Source: Lactiplantibacillus fabifermentans DSM 21115 (GTDB taxonomy: Bacteria > Bacillota > Bacilli > Lactobacillales > Lactobacillaceae). From it: DNA of 60,039 nucleotides. Every line of letters begins with the position of its first letter. The stretch's first letter is position 1. The stretch lies in NCBI RefSeq assembly GCF_000498955.2, contig NZ_AYGX02000017.1:1-60039 (forward strand). Direction: 5' to 3'. The notes under the pieces are model-generated. The model did no database searches and had not been told where the DNA came from. It saw only the letters and a list, made by a program, of their open reading frames with translations. Shown here piece after piece: positions 33,386 through 42,578 of this stretch. A program made the position numbers and the translations under genes.

Positions 33386-33606
33386 CCAGAGAGTCCGGGT
33401 AGCTGCGAACCGGGCAGATATTGCTAACGAACCCACATCTATGAACTGCCGCGGTGAACCTTGGTGTCTTTAGCCGTGGCCGAATGGTTTCGTTATCCAA
33501 GTTGACTTTAAGTCAACATGAGGTCGTCAGTGTGAGCTGGCGATGAAATAAGGTGGAATCACGTCCAAACGTCCTTTTAGCAGTCTTGCTGAAAGGGCGT
33601 TTTTTT
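33386..33606 (+). promoter_or_regulatory. T-box leader of the histidine operon
   Basis: The leader begins with a CCAGAGAGTCCGGG stem I, includes several helices, and carries the T-box antiterminator motif AAGGTGGAATCACG (33550-33563). It ends in a terminator, CGTCCTTTTAGCA/TGCTGAAAGGGCG plus T run (33570-33606), 40 nt before hisZ. Uncharged tRNA(His) would stabilise the antiterminator. A CAC triplet at 33434-33436 is a candidate specifier; the exact specifier loop was not resolved. The promoter upstream is unclear because the IS30 end lies at 33319. Confidence 0.88.
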
Positions 33607-33645
33607 ATATTTTGATCAGTACAAAAAACGAGGAGGCGTTGGCAA

Positions 33646-34800
33646 GTGTTAAGTAATTTATTACCTCAAGGAACCCGCGACGAATTTGGTAGTCGTGCGG
33701 CGATTAAGCAACAACTAATTTCGGTGATTCAAGCCCATTTTAAGCAACGCGGGTTCGCGTCAATTGCGACGCCGTTACTCGAAAATCAAGCCGTCTTTGC
33801 CCCTTATGAAATCGGCAATTATCAGTTATATCAATTATTCGATCAAGACGGGCAAACGTTAGTCTTACGGCCCGACATGACGTTGCCGGTGGCGCGGTTC
33901 TTGAGTGCCACGAAAGTCCCGTTACCCCAGAAGTTCAGTTATGTGGGCGATATTTTCCGAGTCGGCCGCCGGTTATCCGGGGCGTACAACCAAATTACTC
34001 AGGCGGGTGTTGAATTGATTGGCTACTCGTCAATCAAAGCGGAATTAGAATGTTTGACGCTTGCGAATCGCTTGAGTGCCGAATTAATCGACGACGCGGT
34101 GGAGATTGAATTAGGTGATGCCCAGTTTGCCCAACAAGTTGTTGCCAGTTTGACGGCAGATGCGACGCAACAAGCTGCCATTAAGCAAGCCTTGTTCAAT
34201 AAGCAGATTCCCCAATATCAAGCACTGATTGCCGCGTATCAAGACGAGCCGCTATACGACTTTTTGCAACGATGGCCGCGTTTGTTTGGCACGCCAGCCA
34301 CGATTTTTGCTCAGTTGGCGACTGCACCGTTACCGGCCAGCGTGCAAACCGGCATCGACCGGTTAAAGGCCGTTGTGGCGTGGATGCAACAGACGATGCC
34401 GCAACAAGCCGTTTCGGTGGATTTGAGCAGTGAAGCGCCACAGAGTTATTACACGGGGCTAACGTTTCGGGGATATTCCCAAGCGGGCGCCGGTTACTTA
34501 TTTAGCGGCGGGCGTTACGACCAGCTGCTGGCTAACTTCCAAGCTAAACCAGAACCCGCAGTTGGGATGGGCTTAGATGTGGATTTACTAACTGAATTAG
34601 CTGGCACCACAACGACCACCCAACCGCAAACACTGATTTATTTTGACCCGCTGCAGTGGTCGCAAGCCGAGGCGTATCTGGCGCGCCAACCGCAAGCGAT
34701 GTTGAGCTTAGCGCCGGATTTAGCCGCGGCGCGCGTTGAAGCGGACCAACTGGGTGCGACCTTAATTGATTTGACAGAAGGTGCTGATGATGAAAAATAA
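33646..34800 (+). CDS. hisZ: ATP phosphoribosyltransferase regulatory subunit
   Basis: This 384-residue paralogue of histidyl-tRNA synthetase lacks aminoacylation but activates and regulates the short HisG. Class II synthetase motifs remain: LLPQGTRDEF at the start, the motif-2 region FSYVGDIFRVGRR near residue 100, and the motif-3-like YLFSGGRYDQL near 285. It starts at GTG 33646 with AGGAGG 9 nt upstream. It is the first gene of the T-box-controlled operon and overlaps hisG by about 11 nt, matching their obligatory complex. Confidence 0.95.
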   Translation: MLSNLLPQGTRDEFGSRAAIKQQLISVIQAHFKQRGFASIATPLLENQAVFAPYEIGNYQLYQLFDQDGQTLVLRPDMTLPVARFLSATKVPLPQKFSYVGDIFRVGRRLSGAYNQITQAGVELIGYSSIKAELECLTLANRLSAELIDDAVEIELGDAQFAQQVVASLTADATQQAAIKQALFNKQIPQYQALIAAYQDEPLYDFLQRWPRLFGTPATIFAQLATAPLPASVQTGIDRLKAVVAWMQQTMPQQAVSVDLSSEAPQSYYTGLTFRGYSQAGAGYLFSGGRYDQLLANFQAKPEPAVGMGLDVDLLTELAGTTTTTQPQTLIYFDPLQWSQAEAYLARQPQAMLSLAPDLAAARVEADQLGATLIDLTEGADDEK

Positions 34801-35440
34801 CCGTTTGAAAATTGCCCTAACCAAAGGGAGGGTGGAACAACAAGTTTTACCGTTACTCGAAGCCGCGGGCATTGATTGCGAGCTCGTCCGCAACAAGCAG
34901 CGCCGGTTGATTTTTGATTCAACGACGCAACCGTATGAATTTATTTTAGCGAAAGGCCCGGACGTTACCACGTTTTTGGAACGGGGCGCCGCGGATGTCG
35001 GGATTGTTGGCAGTGACATCTTGGTGGAACACCAAAGTACCCAATACGAATTACTCGACTTAGGGGTCGGTGAATGTCAATTCGTCTTGGCTTCGACGCC
35101 GGACTTTGACCCCCAAGCCCCGCAACGTAAAATTATTGGCACCAAGTATCCGTTGATTACGAAACGGTACTTTGACCGCCTCGGCCAAGATGTTGAAATT
35201 ATTAAAATCGAAGGTTCCGTCGAATTAGCGCCACTGACCGGTTTAGCTGATGCGATTGTTGATATTACCGAAACCGGCACGACCTTACGTGAAAATAATT
35301 TACAAATTTATGATTACTTACAACCGGTTTCGACGCGCCTCGTCGTTAACCGCTTAGCCTTAAAACAACAACAAACCGCCATTTATGACTTGGTCGACCG
35401 GCTCGCAGCCGTTGTCGCCCCAAAGGAGTCCGCAAAATGA
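34790..35440 (+). CDS. hisG: ATP phosphoribosyltransferase catalytic subunit, short form
   Basis: This 216-residue enzyme catalyses the first committed step, joining ATP and PRPP. It is the short form lacking the C-terminal regulatory domain, which explains the HisZ partner. Visible are IALTKGR near the N-terminus, FILAKGPDVTTFLERGAADV, GIVGSDIL and the PRPP-binding DAIVDITETGTTLRENNL. ATG 34790 is favoured by AGAAGG at the right distance; ATG 34787 is equally possible. It overlaps hisZ upstream and hisD downstream (ATGA). Confidence 0.95.
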   Translation: MKNNRLKIALTKGRVEQQVLPLLEAAGIDCELVRNKQRRLIFDSTTQPYEFILAKGPDVTTFLERGAADVGIVGSDILVEHQSTQYELLDLGVGECQFVLASTPDFDPQAPQRKIIGTKYPLITKRYFDRLGQDVEIIKIEGSVELAPLTGLADAIVDITETGTTLRENNLQIYDYLQPVSTRLVVNRLALKQQQTAIYDLVDRLAAVVAPKESAK

Positions 35441-36723
35441 AAATTATTAATGAAGATTTAGCTACTTTAAAACAACTCATCCAAACGAAGACCCAACAAT
35501 TAACTGATGAAAAGGTCGTTACGGCCGTGCAAGTGATTATTGCTAACGTCATCAAAAACGGCGACCAAGCGTTACAAGATTACGAAAAACAATTTGATCA
35601 AGTCACTATTGACCAATTCAAGTTGGACCAAGCCACGATTGACGCGGCGTATGACAATTTAGATGCGGATGTCAAAGCGGCGTTATTACTTGCTAAGCGC
35701 AACATTACGAGTTTCCACGAAAAAGAAAAGGCGACTGGCTTCATTGATGCCGAACAACCGGGCGTCTTGCGGGGGCAAAAGTTATTGCCACTTAACCGGG
35801 TCGGCTTATACGTTCCTGGGGGTACCGCGGCGTATCCTTCCACTATTTTGATGAGTGCTTTGCCAGCCAAAATCGCCGGCGTAAACGAAGTCATTATGGT
35901 AACACCGCCACAAAAGGATGGTATTAATCCGGCCGTCTTAGCCGCCGCTAAAATTGCCGGCGTCGATGCGATTTATCAAGTCGGCGGTGCGCAAGCCATT
36001 GCCGCGTTAGCTTATGGGACCGCGTCGATTCCCCAAGTGGATAAAATCATTGGTCCCGGCAATGTCTTTGTCGCTACTGCCAAAAAGCAAGTCTTTGGGC
36101 AAGTCGCCATCGACATGGTGGCGGGACCGTCTGAGATTGGGATTATCGCCGATGATAGTGCCAATCCCCGCGAACTCGCGGCGGACTTATTGAGCCAAGC
36201 GGAACACGATAAGTTAGCGCGCCCCATTTTGATTACGGATAGTTCGCGCTTGGCGCAAGCGGTGAGTGATAACGTCGATTCCCAGTTAAAGGTGTTGCCA
36301 CGAACCGAAATCGCAACTGCTTCGGTGAACAATAAAGGTTTTATTGCGGTAGTTGATCAGGTGACCGATATGTTTGAGTTGATGAACACGGTTGCGCCCG
36401 AACATTTGGAAATCCAATTGGAAAATCCAACGCAATACTTGAATCTCATTAAAAATGCTGGCTCCGTCTTTTTAGGGCGCTACGCTTCGGAACCACTCGG
36501 TGACTATGTGGCCGGTCCTAATCACATCTTGCCAACTAGTGGGACAGCGCGTTTCTCATCACCGTTGGGCGTGTATGACTTTGTCAAACGGACTTCCTTT
36601 ATCCAGTACACTGCGCCGGCCTTAGCTAAGGAAGCTAAAGCTATTACCACGTTAGCGCGCGTTGAAGGTTTAGAAGGTCACGCCCGCGCCATTGAAGCCC
36701 GCTTTGATACTTATTACGACTAG
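35437..36723 (+). CDS. hisD: Histidinol dehydrogenase
   Basis: This 428-residue Zn-dependent NAD enzyme makes histidine from histidinol in two oxidations. Typical segments are present: NRVGLYVPGGTAAYPST (about 124-140), QVGGAQAIAALAYGT, KIIGPGNVFVATAKK, the Zn/catalytic region LSQAEHDKLA near residue 255, the catalytic Glu-His pair in APEHLEI, and the GDYVAGPNHILPT motif. The start overlaps hisG by four bases and hisB follows after 12 nt. Confidence 0.97.
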   Translation: MKIINEDLATLKQLIQTKTQQLTDEKVVTAVQVIIANVIKNGDQALQDYEKQFDQVTIDQFKLDQATIDAAYDNLDADVKAALLLAKRNITSFHEKEKATGFIDAEQPGVLRGQKLLPLNRVGLYVPGGTAAYPSTILMSALPAKIAGVNEVIMVTPPQKDGINPAVLAAAKIAGVDAIYQVGGAQAIAALAYGTASIPQVDKIIGPGNVFVATAKKQVFGQVAIDMVAGPSEIGIIADDSANPRELAADLLSQAEHDKLARPILITDSSRLAQAVSDNVDSQLKVLPRTEIATASVNNKGFIAVVDQVTDMFELMNTVAPEHLEIQLENPTQYLNLIKNAGSVFLGRYASEPLGDYVAGPNHILPTSGTARFSSPLGVYDFVKRTSFIQYTAPALAKEAKAITTLARVEGLEGHARAIEARFDTYYD

Positions 36724-36735
36724 GAGGTCACCGAT

Positions 36736-37320
36736 ATGCGACAAGCTACGATTAAACGTGAAACTAAAGAAACGCAAATTGAAATTAGCCTGAACTTAGA
36801 TGAACAGAGTGGTATCGACATTGATACCGGGATTGGTTTTTTGAATCACATGTTGAACTTATTCGCCAAGCACGGTCGCTTTGGCTTAGTCGTCAAATGT
36901 CACGGTGACTTGGACGTTGACCCGCACCACACGACCGAAGATACGGGGATCGTGTTAGGTGAATGTTTCAAACAAGCACTCGGCGATAAAGTTGGGGTTG
37001 AACGATACGGAACCGAGTTTGTGCCGATGGATGAAACGCTGGGGCAAGTGAGTGTGGACTTGAGCGGCCGGTCGTACTTAGTGTTTGATGCGGAATTGAC
37101 GAATCCCCGCTTAGGCGGCCTCGACACCGAAACGGTGGAAGATTTCTTCCAAGCGTTCGCGTTTGCCGCCGAGATGAACTTACACGCCCGCATTTTATAT
37201 GGCCGCAATACTCACCACAAGGTCGAAAGCTTATTTAAGGCGTTAGGCCGGGCGATGCGAGCGGCTGTCACGATTAATCCCGACATCAAAGGGGTCAACT
37301 CCACAAAGGGTGTGATTTAA
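36736..37320 (+). CDS. hisB: Imidazoleglycerol-phosphate dehydratase
   Basis: This 194-residue monofunctional manganese enzyme has the paired metal-binding motifs [11 protein letters not shown] near residue 59 and [18 protein letters not shown] near 155, plus [13 protein letters not shown] near 36. It dehydrates imidazoleglycerol phosphate. There is no fused phosphatase domain, consistent with the separate PHP phosphatase upstream. TAGGAGG precedes the ATG. The stop shares one base with the hisH start. Confidence 0.97.
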   Translation: MRQATIKRETKETQIEISLNLDEQSGIDIDTGIGFLNHMLNLFAKHGRFGLVVKCHGDLDVDPHHTTEDTGIVLGECFKQALGDKVGVERYGTEFVPMDETLGQVSVDLSGRSYLVFDAELTNPRLGGLDTETVEDFFQAFAFAAEMNLHARILYGRNTHHKVESLFKALGRAMRAAVTINPDIKGVNSTKGVI

Positions 37321-37946
37321 TGTTTGCAATTGTCGATTACGATACGGGGAATACCCGCAACTTAAAAAAAGCGTTTGATTACTTACAAGTCCCGACAACG
37401 TTAACAGCGGACCCGAAAGTTTTGAACCAAGCCGACGCCGTTATTTTACCGGGCGTGGGGGCCTTTGCGGCGGCGATGCAGGCGTTAAATGACCGGCAAC
37501 TTGTCCCTGTTTTACAACAACTTGGCCAAGCTGGTAAACCAATGCTCGGCATTTGCTTAGGGATGCAATTGCTATTTCAAAGTAGTTCCGAGTACGGCGA
37601 CCATGCCGGGTTAGGTTTATTAAAAGGGCAAGTCGCCGCGATTCCAACCAATCTCGGTGTGAAAGTCCCCCAGATGGGTTGGAATCAAAATAACGTCCAG
37701 CAATTAAACAGTCCCTTTGCGGCCATTGATGGACAGTTCACTTACTTCGTACATTCCTATTATGCTGTCAGTCCCGCTGACCAAATTGTCGCGACGGTCG
37801 ATCATGGCATCGCGATTCCCAGTATTGTGCAGCGGCAAAATGTGGTGGGGATGCAATTCCACCCGGAAAAAAGTGGGCAAGTTGGGTTACAACAATTAGC
37901 GACCTTTAAGGAAATGGTGATGGCAAATGATTTTTCCAGCAATTGA
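37320..37946 (+). CDS. hisH: Imidazole glycerol phosphate synthase, glutamine amidotransferase subunit
   Basis: This 208-residue class I amidotransferase supplies ammonia to HisF. The nucleophile Cys lies in MLGICLGMQLLF (near residue 80) and the His-Glu pair in GMQFHPEKSG (near 181). The start is the ATG at 37320, sharing a base with the hisB stop. The end overlaps hisA by 20 nt. Confidence 0.97.
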   Translation: MFAIVDYDTGNTRNLKKAFDYLQVPTTLTADPKVLNQADAVILPGVGAFAAAMQALNDRQLVPVLQQLGQAGKPMLGICLGMQLLFQSSSEYGDHAGLGLLKGQVAAIPTNLGVKVPQMGWNQNNVQQLNSPFAAIDGQFTYFVHSYYAVSPADQIVATVDHGIAIPSIVQRQNVVGMQFHPEKSGQVGLQQLATFKEMVMANDFSSN

Positions 37947-38637
37947 TTTAAAAGGTGGGCAAAGTGTCCGCTTGTATCAAGGTGATTATGAGCAAACGAC
38001 GTTAATCAACGCCGATCCGGTCCAACAAGCCCAACAAATTAACGCCGCCGGTTTAAAACAGCTACATCTAGTCGATTTGGATGGCGCCAAGTCCGGGCAA
38101 CCGGAAAACTTGGCGACTATCACGGCTATTCGGCAAGCTTTTGATGGCACATTAGAACTGGGCGGCGGAATTCGCACGTATGATTTAGCGGTCCGCTACT
38201 TACAGCTAGGCATTGACCGCTTAATTATTGGTTCGGCCGCCTTGACTAACCCCGCTTTAGTCCAACGCTTACTCCAAGAATTTGGCGGGGCCCGGATTGT
38301 GATTGGGGTCGATGGGAACAATGGTCAAGTTGCCATCAACGGGTGGCTGGAACAATCGCAGACGAGTATGCGTAGTCTGATTGCCACGATGATGGCCGCC
38401 GGGGCCCAAAACTTTATCGTGACCGATGTGGCGCGCGATGGCACGATGCAAGGACCGAACCTGGCGCTGTTGACCACGCTGCATACCGAATTACCAGCTG
38501 CAAACTTAGTGGCTAGTGGCGGGATTCGCGATGTGGCTGACTTGCAGACTTTACAAGCTGCCGGAATTGACGATGCCATCATCGGTAAGGCTTTGTATGA
38601 AGGGACCGTTACCTTGGAACAATTGGCGGAGGTGTAA
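37927..38637 (+). CDS. hisA: Phosphoribosylformimino-5-aminoimidazole carboxamide ribotide isomerase
   Basis: This 236-residue beta-alpha barrel isomerase (ProFAR isomerase) has the catalytic Asp8 in PAIDLKGGQSVRL and the second Asp in VTDVARDGTMQGPN (near residue 128), with phosphate-binding GGGIRT and ASGGIRD. ATG 37927 lies inside the end of hisH, with AATGGTGATGG as a weak ribosome site, so it depends on coupled translation. hisF follows after three bases. Confidence 0.96.
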   Translation: MIFPAIDLKGGQSVRLYQGDYEQTTLINADPVQQAQQINAAGLKQLHLVDLDGAKSGQPENLATITAIRQAFDGTLELGGGIRTYDLAVRYLQLGIDRLIIGSAALTNPALVQRLLQEFGGARIVIGVDGNNGQVAINGWLEQSQTSMRSLIATMMAAGAQNFIVTDVARDGTMQGPNLALLTTLHTELPAANLVASGGIRDVADLQTLQAAGIDDAIIGKALYEGTVTLEQLAEV

Positions 38638-38640
38638 GCA

Positions 38641-39399
38641 ATGTTAGCAAAACGGATTATTCCATGTTTAGATGTCGCGGATGGTCGGGTAAAAAAAGGC
38701 GTCAACTTCGTAAACTTGACGGATGTCGGCGATCCAGTCGCCATTGCCGCGGCGTATCAGCAACAAGGGGCCGATGAATTAGTATTTCTGGATATTTTTG
38801 CGACCAATGAACATCGGCAAACGATGGCTGATATTGTGGAACAAGTCTCCGCACAAGTTTTTATGCCGTTGACGATTGGCGGGGGCATCAGTAGTGTGAC
38901 CGACATGCAACGCTTGCTGAAAGCCGGTGCCGACAAAATTTCGATCAATTCAGCCGCGGTCGCTAATCCGGCCTTGATTACGGCGGGCGCCGAAAAGTTT
39001 GGCAATCAATGTATCGTGGTCGCAATTGATACCGCTTGGGATGCCCAAGCGCAACAGTATCGGGTCTACACGCATGGTGGGCAACAAGCCACCGATTTAG
39101 ACGCCATTGCTTGGGCCAAAGCGGTCGTGGCGCGTGGTGCTGGCGAACTACTCGTGACCAGTATGGACCGCGATGGCACGAAGGCTGGGTTTGATACTGA
39201 CTTGTATCAAGCCTTAGGCGCCGCCGTCAACGTGCCCATCATTGCTTCCGGTGGGGCGGGCAACTTAGCCGACTTTGAGACCGTCTTTCAACAATCGCCG
39301 GTCGATGGAGCGTTAGCGGCCTCGGTCTTTCACTACGGCGAGCTCACCATCAGTGAGGTTAAACATGCCTTAGCGGCGAAAGGAGTGGTCGTGCGATGA
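38641..39399 (+). CDS. hisF: Imidazole glycerol phosphate synthase, cyclase subunit
   Basis: This 252-residue barrel enzyme is the partner of HisH. The catalytic Asp11 is in [15 protein letters not shown] and Asp130 in VVAIDTAWD; phosphate-binding [17 protein letters not shown] and ASGGAGN are present. GGAGGTG precedes the ATG. It overlaps hisI by four bases. Confidence 0.97.
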   Translation: MLAKRIIPCLDVADGRVKKGVNFVNLTDVGDPVAIAAAYQQQGADELVFLDIFATNEHRQTMADIVEQVSAQVFMPLTIGGGISSVTDMQRLLKAGADKISINSAAVANPALITAGAEKFGNQCIVVAIDTAWDAQAQQYRVYTHGGQQATDLDAIAWAKAVVARGAGELLVTSMDRDGTKAGFDTDLYQALGAAVNVPIIASGGAGNLADFETVFQQSPVDGALAASVFHYGELTISEVKHALAAKGVVVR

Positions 39400-39731
39400 C
39401 TAATGAACCAGACTTTGATAAAGGCAACGGTTTGGTGACGACGGTCGTCACCGATGCCACGACCAAAGCGGTATTAATGGTCGCTTGGATGAACGCAGAA
39501 AGTTATCGCCGGACCTTGGCATCGGGTCAGACGTGGTTTTGGTCGCGTTCGCGGCAAGAGTTGTGGCATAAAGGCGCCACGAGCGGCAATTTGCAAGATG
39601 TCGTTAGTATCGCGCTCGATTGCGACAACGATACGTTATTAATAGCAGTTAATCCACATGGCCCGGCTTGCCATACCGGTCACGCCAGTTGTTTTTTTAA
39701 ACCAGTATTGAATAGAGAGGATCTTGACTAA
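39396..39731 (+). CDS. hisI: Phosphoribosyl-AMP cyclohydrolase
   Basis: This 111-residue single-domain enzyme opens the purine ring of PR-AMP. The metal and substrate motifs [19 protein letters not shown] (near residue 47) and the Asp-rich DCDNDTLL plus [12 protein letters not shown] with its Cys ligands are visible. HisI and HisE are separate genes here, not fused. The start overlaps hisF (ATGA) and the stop overlaps hisE by one base (TAATG). Confidence 0.97.
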   Translation: MTNEPDFDKGNGLVTTVVTDATTKAVLMVAWMNAESYRRTLASGQTWFWSRSRQELWHKGATSGNLQDVVSIALDCDNDTLLIAVNPHGPACHTGHASCFFKPVLNREDLD

Positions 39732-40051
39732 TGCAAAATATGGAAGAACTTTATCAAATGATCGCTGAACGGCAAAAGAATCCTAAAAAAGGCTCGTATA
39801 CGGATTATTTATTTACTGAAGGATTGGATAAAATCTTGAAAAAAGTCGGGGAAGAATCGACCGAAGTAATTGTGGCCGCCAAAAACCCGGGCGACTCGGA
39901 ACTGGTCTATGAAACCGCGGACTTGTTTTATCACGTGTTAGTTTTACTCGTGCAACGCGGTGTTAGCTTTGACCAGATCAAAGCTGAATTAGCGAAGCGT
40001 GAAGGTAAGATGAGTGATTTTAAGGATCGGCCAGAAATCAAGAATTTATAA
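39731..40051 (+). CDS. hisE: Phosphoribosyl-ATP pyrophosphohydrolase
   Basis: This 106-residue all-helical MazG-like enzyme removes pyrophosphate from PR-ATP. The metal-binding pattern [15 protein letters not shown] and [10 protein letters not shown] is intact. AGAGAGG lies upstream of the ATG within hisI. It precedes hisC by 13 nt. Confidence 0.96.
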   Translation: MQNMEELYQMIAERQKNPKKGSYTDYLFTEGLDKILKKVGEESTEVIVAAKNPGDSELVYETADLFYHVLVLLVQRGVSFDQIKAELAKREGKMSDFKDRPEIKNL

Positions 40052-40064
40052 CGGGGGCTAATAT

Positions 40065-41135
40065 ATGAAGGCTAGTGTGCAAAATTTACAACCGTATGTG
40101 CCGGAGAAACCGTTAGCCACTTTAGCACAGGAGCTCGGATTAGACCGCGTAGTGCGGTTATCCGCCAATGAGAATCCTTACGGCACTTCCCCCGCCGTGG
40201 CGGCCGCGGTTAAAGCTTGGGACTTTACCCAGAGCAATCGCTACCCCGATGCAGACGCCGCCGCGTTACGCACAGCGGTGGCAAAGCGGGAACATGTCGA
40301 TGAGGACCAATTGGTGTTTAGCGTCGGGTTAGATGAAATGATCGTCATGGTTTCACGGACGTTCTTAACGCCCGGTGACCAAGTCGTCGTATCAGCGCCC
40401 ACCTTTGCGGAGTACGGGCTCCATGCCGAAATCGAAGGCGCGCAGCTTGTGTCGGTGCCGACCTTAGCTAATGACCACGTGGATTTTTCAGCCTTAGCGG
40501 CGGCCGTGACCCCGCCAGTTAAGATGGTCTGGTTATGCAATCCAAATAACCCGACTGGGACAGTAGAATCCTTAACGGACATCGAAGCCTTCATTCAACA
40601 AGTGCCTAGTGAAACGGTCGTCTTGATTGATGAAGCCTACTTGGACTTTGCGCCGAATGCGGCGGCCATTACGGCCATGCAATTGCCCGGGAAATATCCG
40701 AATGTCGTGGTGATGCGGACTTTTTCGAAAGCTTATGGGTTAGCGAACTTCCGCAGTGGCTACGCGGTTTTCTCTAAGGAATACGCACCGACGATGCAAG
40801 CCGTGCGCTTGCCTTATAATGTGAATTCACTTACCCAAGTAGCGACATTAGCGGCTTTGAATGACCAGGACTTTGTCCACGCCACCGTTCAAAAAAATGC
40901 GGTTGAACGCGCCAAGTGGCAAACGTTTTTCGACGATAATCAGATTCAATATGACGAAAGTGGCGCTAACTTTATTTTCTTCAAGTATCCTAAGGCTGAC
41001 CAGTTAGCCACCTACTTATTACAACACGGCTATGCGTTGCGGACTGGCTTGCGACCAGATTGGTTACGACTGACGATTGGGACGGCTGAAGATAATGCAG
41101 CGATTCAGCAATTGATTTTAGCTTATCGAAGTTAA
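40065..41135 (+). CDS. hisC: Histidinol-phosphate aminotransferase
   Basis: This 356-residue PLP fold-type I aminotransferase has the substrate region RLSANENPYGTS near residue 34, NPNNPTGT near 160, DEAYLDFAP, and the PLP lysine in TFSKAYGLANFRSGY near 220. It is the final gene of the operon, followed by a strong terminator. AACGGGGGC is a modest ribosome site. Confidence 0.96.
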   Translation: MKASVQNLQPYVPEKPLATLAQELGLDRVVRLSANENPYGTSPAVAAAVKAWDFTQSNRYPDADAAALRTAVAKREHVDEDQLVFSVGLDEMIVMVSRTFLTPGDQVVVSAPTFAEYGLHAEIEGAQLVSVPTLANDHVDFSALAAAVTPPVKMVWLCNPNNPTGTVESLTDIEAFIQQVPSETVVLIDEAYLDFAPNAAAITAMQLPGKYPNVVVMRTFSKAYGLANFRSGYAVFSKEYAPTMQAVRLPYNVNSLTQVATLAALNDQDFVHATVQKNAVERAKWQTFFDDNQIQYDESGANFIFFKYPKADQLATYLLQHGYALRTGLRPDWLRLTIGTAEDNAAIQQLILAYRS

Positions 41136-41164
41136 CGAATTTGTGCCGGAAAATTTTAACTAAA

Positions 41165-41206
41165 AAACTGTTTGATGACATGGTGAATTCATCAAACAGT
41201 TTTTTT
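41165..41206. terminator. Bidirectional terminator after the his operon
   Basis: AAACTGTTTGATGA and TCATCAAACAGTTT form a perfect 14-bp stem with an A run on one side and a T run on the other. It serves the his operon and the convergent ParA-like gene. Confidence 0.95.
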
Positions 41207-41217
41207 GTGTTAGCGGC

Positions 41218-41865
41218 TTATGACTGTAAAAATTTAGTTAGTGCCGCAGTCGGTAAGTCCAACTGTGTCTGCAAGCCGCCCTGACGTCGCTGATGCTTGA
41301 TGGTGGGCGCGACGGTCTCATTGGGCAGTAGTTTCGCCAATTTTGGGTGCGTTAAGTTATGTGGCCGATGCCAAACATCGTTCGCCAAAGCTAGCCGCGG
41401 TTGGCTTTGATACATAATCATGACATGTTGCAATTCCACAAATTCTGGGGTGGGTGTGCTGACGGCTAGGACGTAAGGATGGTAAGCCGCAATCAAATTT
41501 TCGGGACTCACGAAGCGGTAATTGGGAAAGTAGTTGATCAACACATAGTCGTATTTTTCAAAGTCCGGATAGTGTTTTAAATGACTGACGAGTTGGTCAC
41601 GCTCATAGTATTTAGCGATACTTGTATAGTGATTGGTGTTGACCAAATCAGCAGTCGTAAACGGCATTCGCGGTAAATAAGTCATCCCGATTTTGGGTTG
41701 ATAGTGGGTGTGGCGATATTGGTCATCAAAAGTTTTAAACGCGTTTAAATCGAGCACTGCCACTTTAGCGGCAAGTGTTTGGGTGAGCCAATTGGCCAAG
41801 TTATACGTAATGGTCGTTTTACCGACTTGGATATGTTCACTAGTTATTAAAATATATTTGGTCAT
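41218..41865 (-). CDS. Orphan ParA/MinD-like P-loop ATPase
   Basis: This 215-residue protein has a Walker-type P-loop in TSEHIQVGKTTITYNLANW (about 9-27), lacking the leading KGG of classical ParA but keeping GKTT. VAVLDLNAF corresponds to the second ParA strand, and KYDYVLINYFPNY to the switch II/Walker B region with Asn in place of the usual Asp. No ParB or parS-like site is adjacent. The start ATG 41865 is supported by GGGGTGATG. The role is unknown; exopolysaccharide BY-kinases share this fold, but the Tyr-rich tail is missing. Confidence 0.65.
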   Translation of the reverse strand: MTKYILITSEHIQVGKTTITYNLANWLTQTLAAKVAVLDLNAFKTFDDQYRHTHYQPKIGMTYLPRMPFTTADLVNTNHYTSIAKYYERDQLVSHLKHYPDFEKYDYVLINYFPNYRFVSPENLIAAYHPYVLAVSTPTPEFVELQHVMIMYQSQPRLALANDVWHRPHNLTHPKLAKLLPNETVAPTIKHQRRQGGLQTQLDLPTAALTKFLQS

Positions 41866-41934
41866 TTCATCACCCCAGTAATATGTAAAAGTTACCCTTA
41901 TTATACAAAATGCCATCGCAAACGACTAGTCCAG

Positions 41935-41965
41935 TTGACTTAGAGTTGTGTCGAAGGGGTATACT
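41935..41965 (+). promoter_or_regulatory. Promoter of the acetyltransferase gene
   Basis: TTGACT (41935-41940) and TATACT (41960-41965) are 19 bp apart, followed about 30 nt later by ATG. The overlong spacer suggests it may be weak or activator-dependent. Confidence 0.5.
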
Positions 41966-41994
41966 AGCGCTATCAAAATGACGGAGGTTTTGAC

Positions 41995-42549
41995 ATGAGT
42001 GAATTAGACAAATTAGATGCGGGTCAGTGGTACCATTTTTTAGATGATGAAGTCGCTGCGCGTAAAGCACGGGCCGCCAAATTATGCCAAGAATTTAATG
42101 CCATTGATGCGACTGATCCAGCCGCCCAAACGGCGAAGATTCGTGAAATCTTAGGCAGTTGTGGGCAACACGTCTCGGTGCAAGCAAATTTCAACTGTGA
42201 TAATGGGTTGAACATACATGTCGGCGAAAATTTTTTAAGCAATTATAATTTAACGATTTTAGATATTGCCCCAGTCACGATTGGTGATAACGTCATGATT
42301 GGGCCCAATGTTGATATTTATACGGTTAATCATCCGTTGGTCGCTGCTGACCGCATTCAATGGTTAGCACAAGGATCCCCAGTTACCATCGGGAATAATG
42401 TCTGGATTGGTGGCAAAGTCACGATTACACCGGGCGTGACGATTGGGGATAATGTCGTGGTCGCGACAGGGGCCGTGGTGACCCAAGATATTCCCGACAA
42501 TACGCTCGTGGGCGGGGTACCGGCTAAAGTGATTAAAACGTTAGCCTAG
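41995..42549 (+). CDS. maa: Maltose/galactoside O-acetyltransferase family protein
   Basis: This 184-residue left-handed beta-helix acetyltransferase (LacA/Maa/NodL) has an N-terminal Mac domain (about 4-55) followed by hexapeptide repeats such as VTIGDNVMIGPNVDIY, and the catalytic His in YTVNHPL (near residue 115). GNNVWIGGKVTITPGVTIGD and GGVPAKVIK end the protein as usual. It transfers acetyl from acetyl-CoA to sugars. GGAGG precedes ATG 41995. It is monocistronic. Confidence 0.92.
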   Translation: MSELDKLDAGQWYHFLDDEVAARKARAAKLCQEFNAIDATDPAAQTAKIREILGSCGQHVSVQANFNCDNGLNIHVGENFLSNYNLTILDIAPVTIGDNVMIGPNVDIYTVNHPLVAADRIQWLAQGSPVTIGNNVWIGGKVTITPGVTIGDNVVVATGAVVTQDIPDNTLVGGVPAKVIKTLA

Positions 42550-42552
42550 CAA

Positions 42553-42578
42553 AAAAGGATGCGCCAAGCATCCTTTTT
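42553..42578. terminator. Bidirectional terminator after the acetyltransferase gene
   Basis: AAAAGGATGC and GCATCCTTTT form a 10-bp stem with a 5-nt loop, flanked by A and T runs. It lies between convergent genes and reaches the stop codon of the minus-strand gene. Confidence 0.88.
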
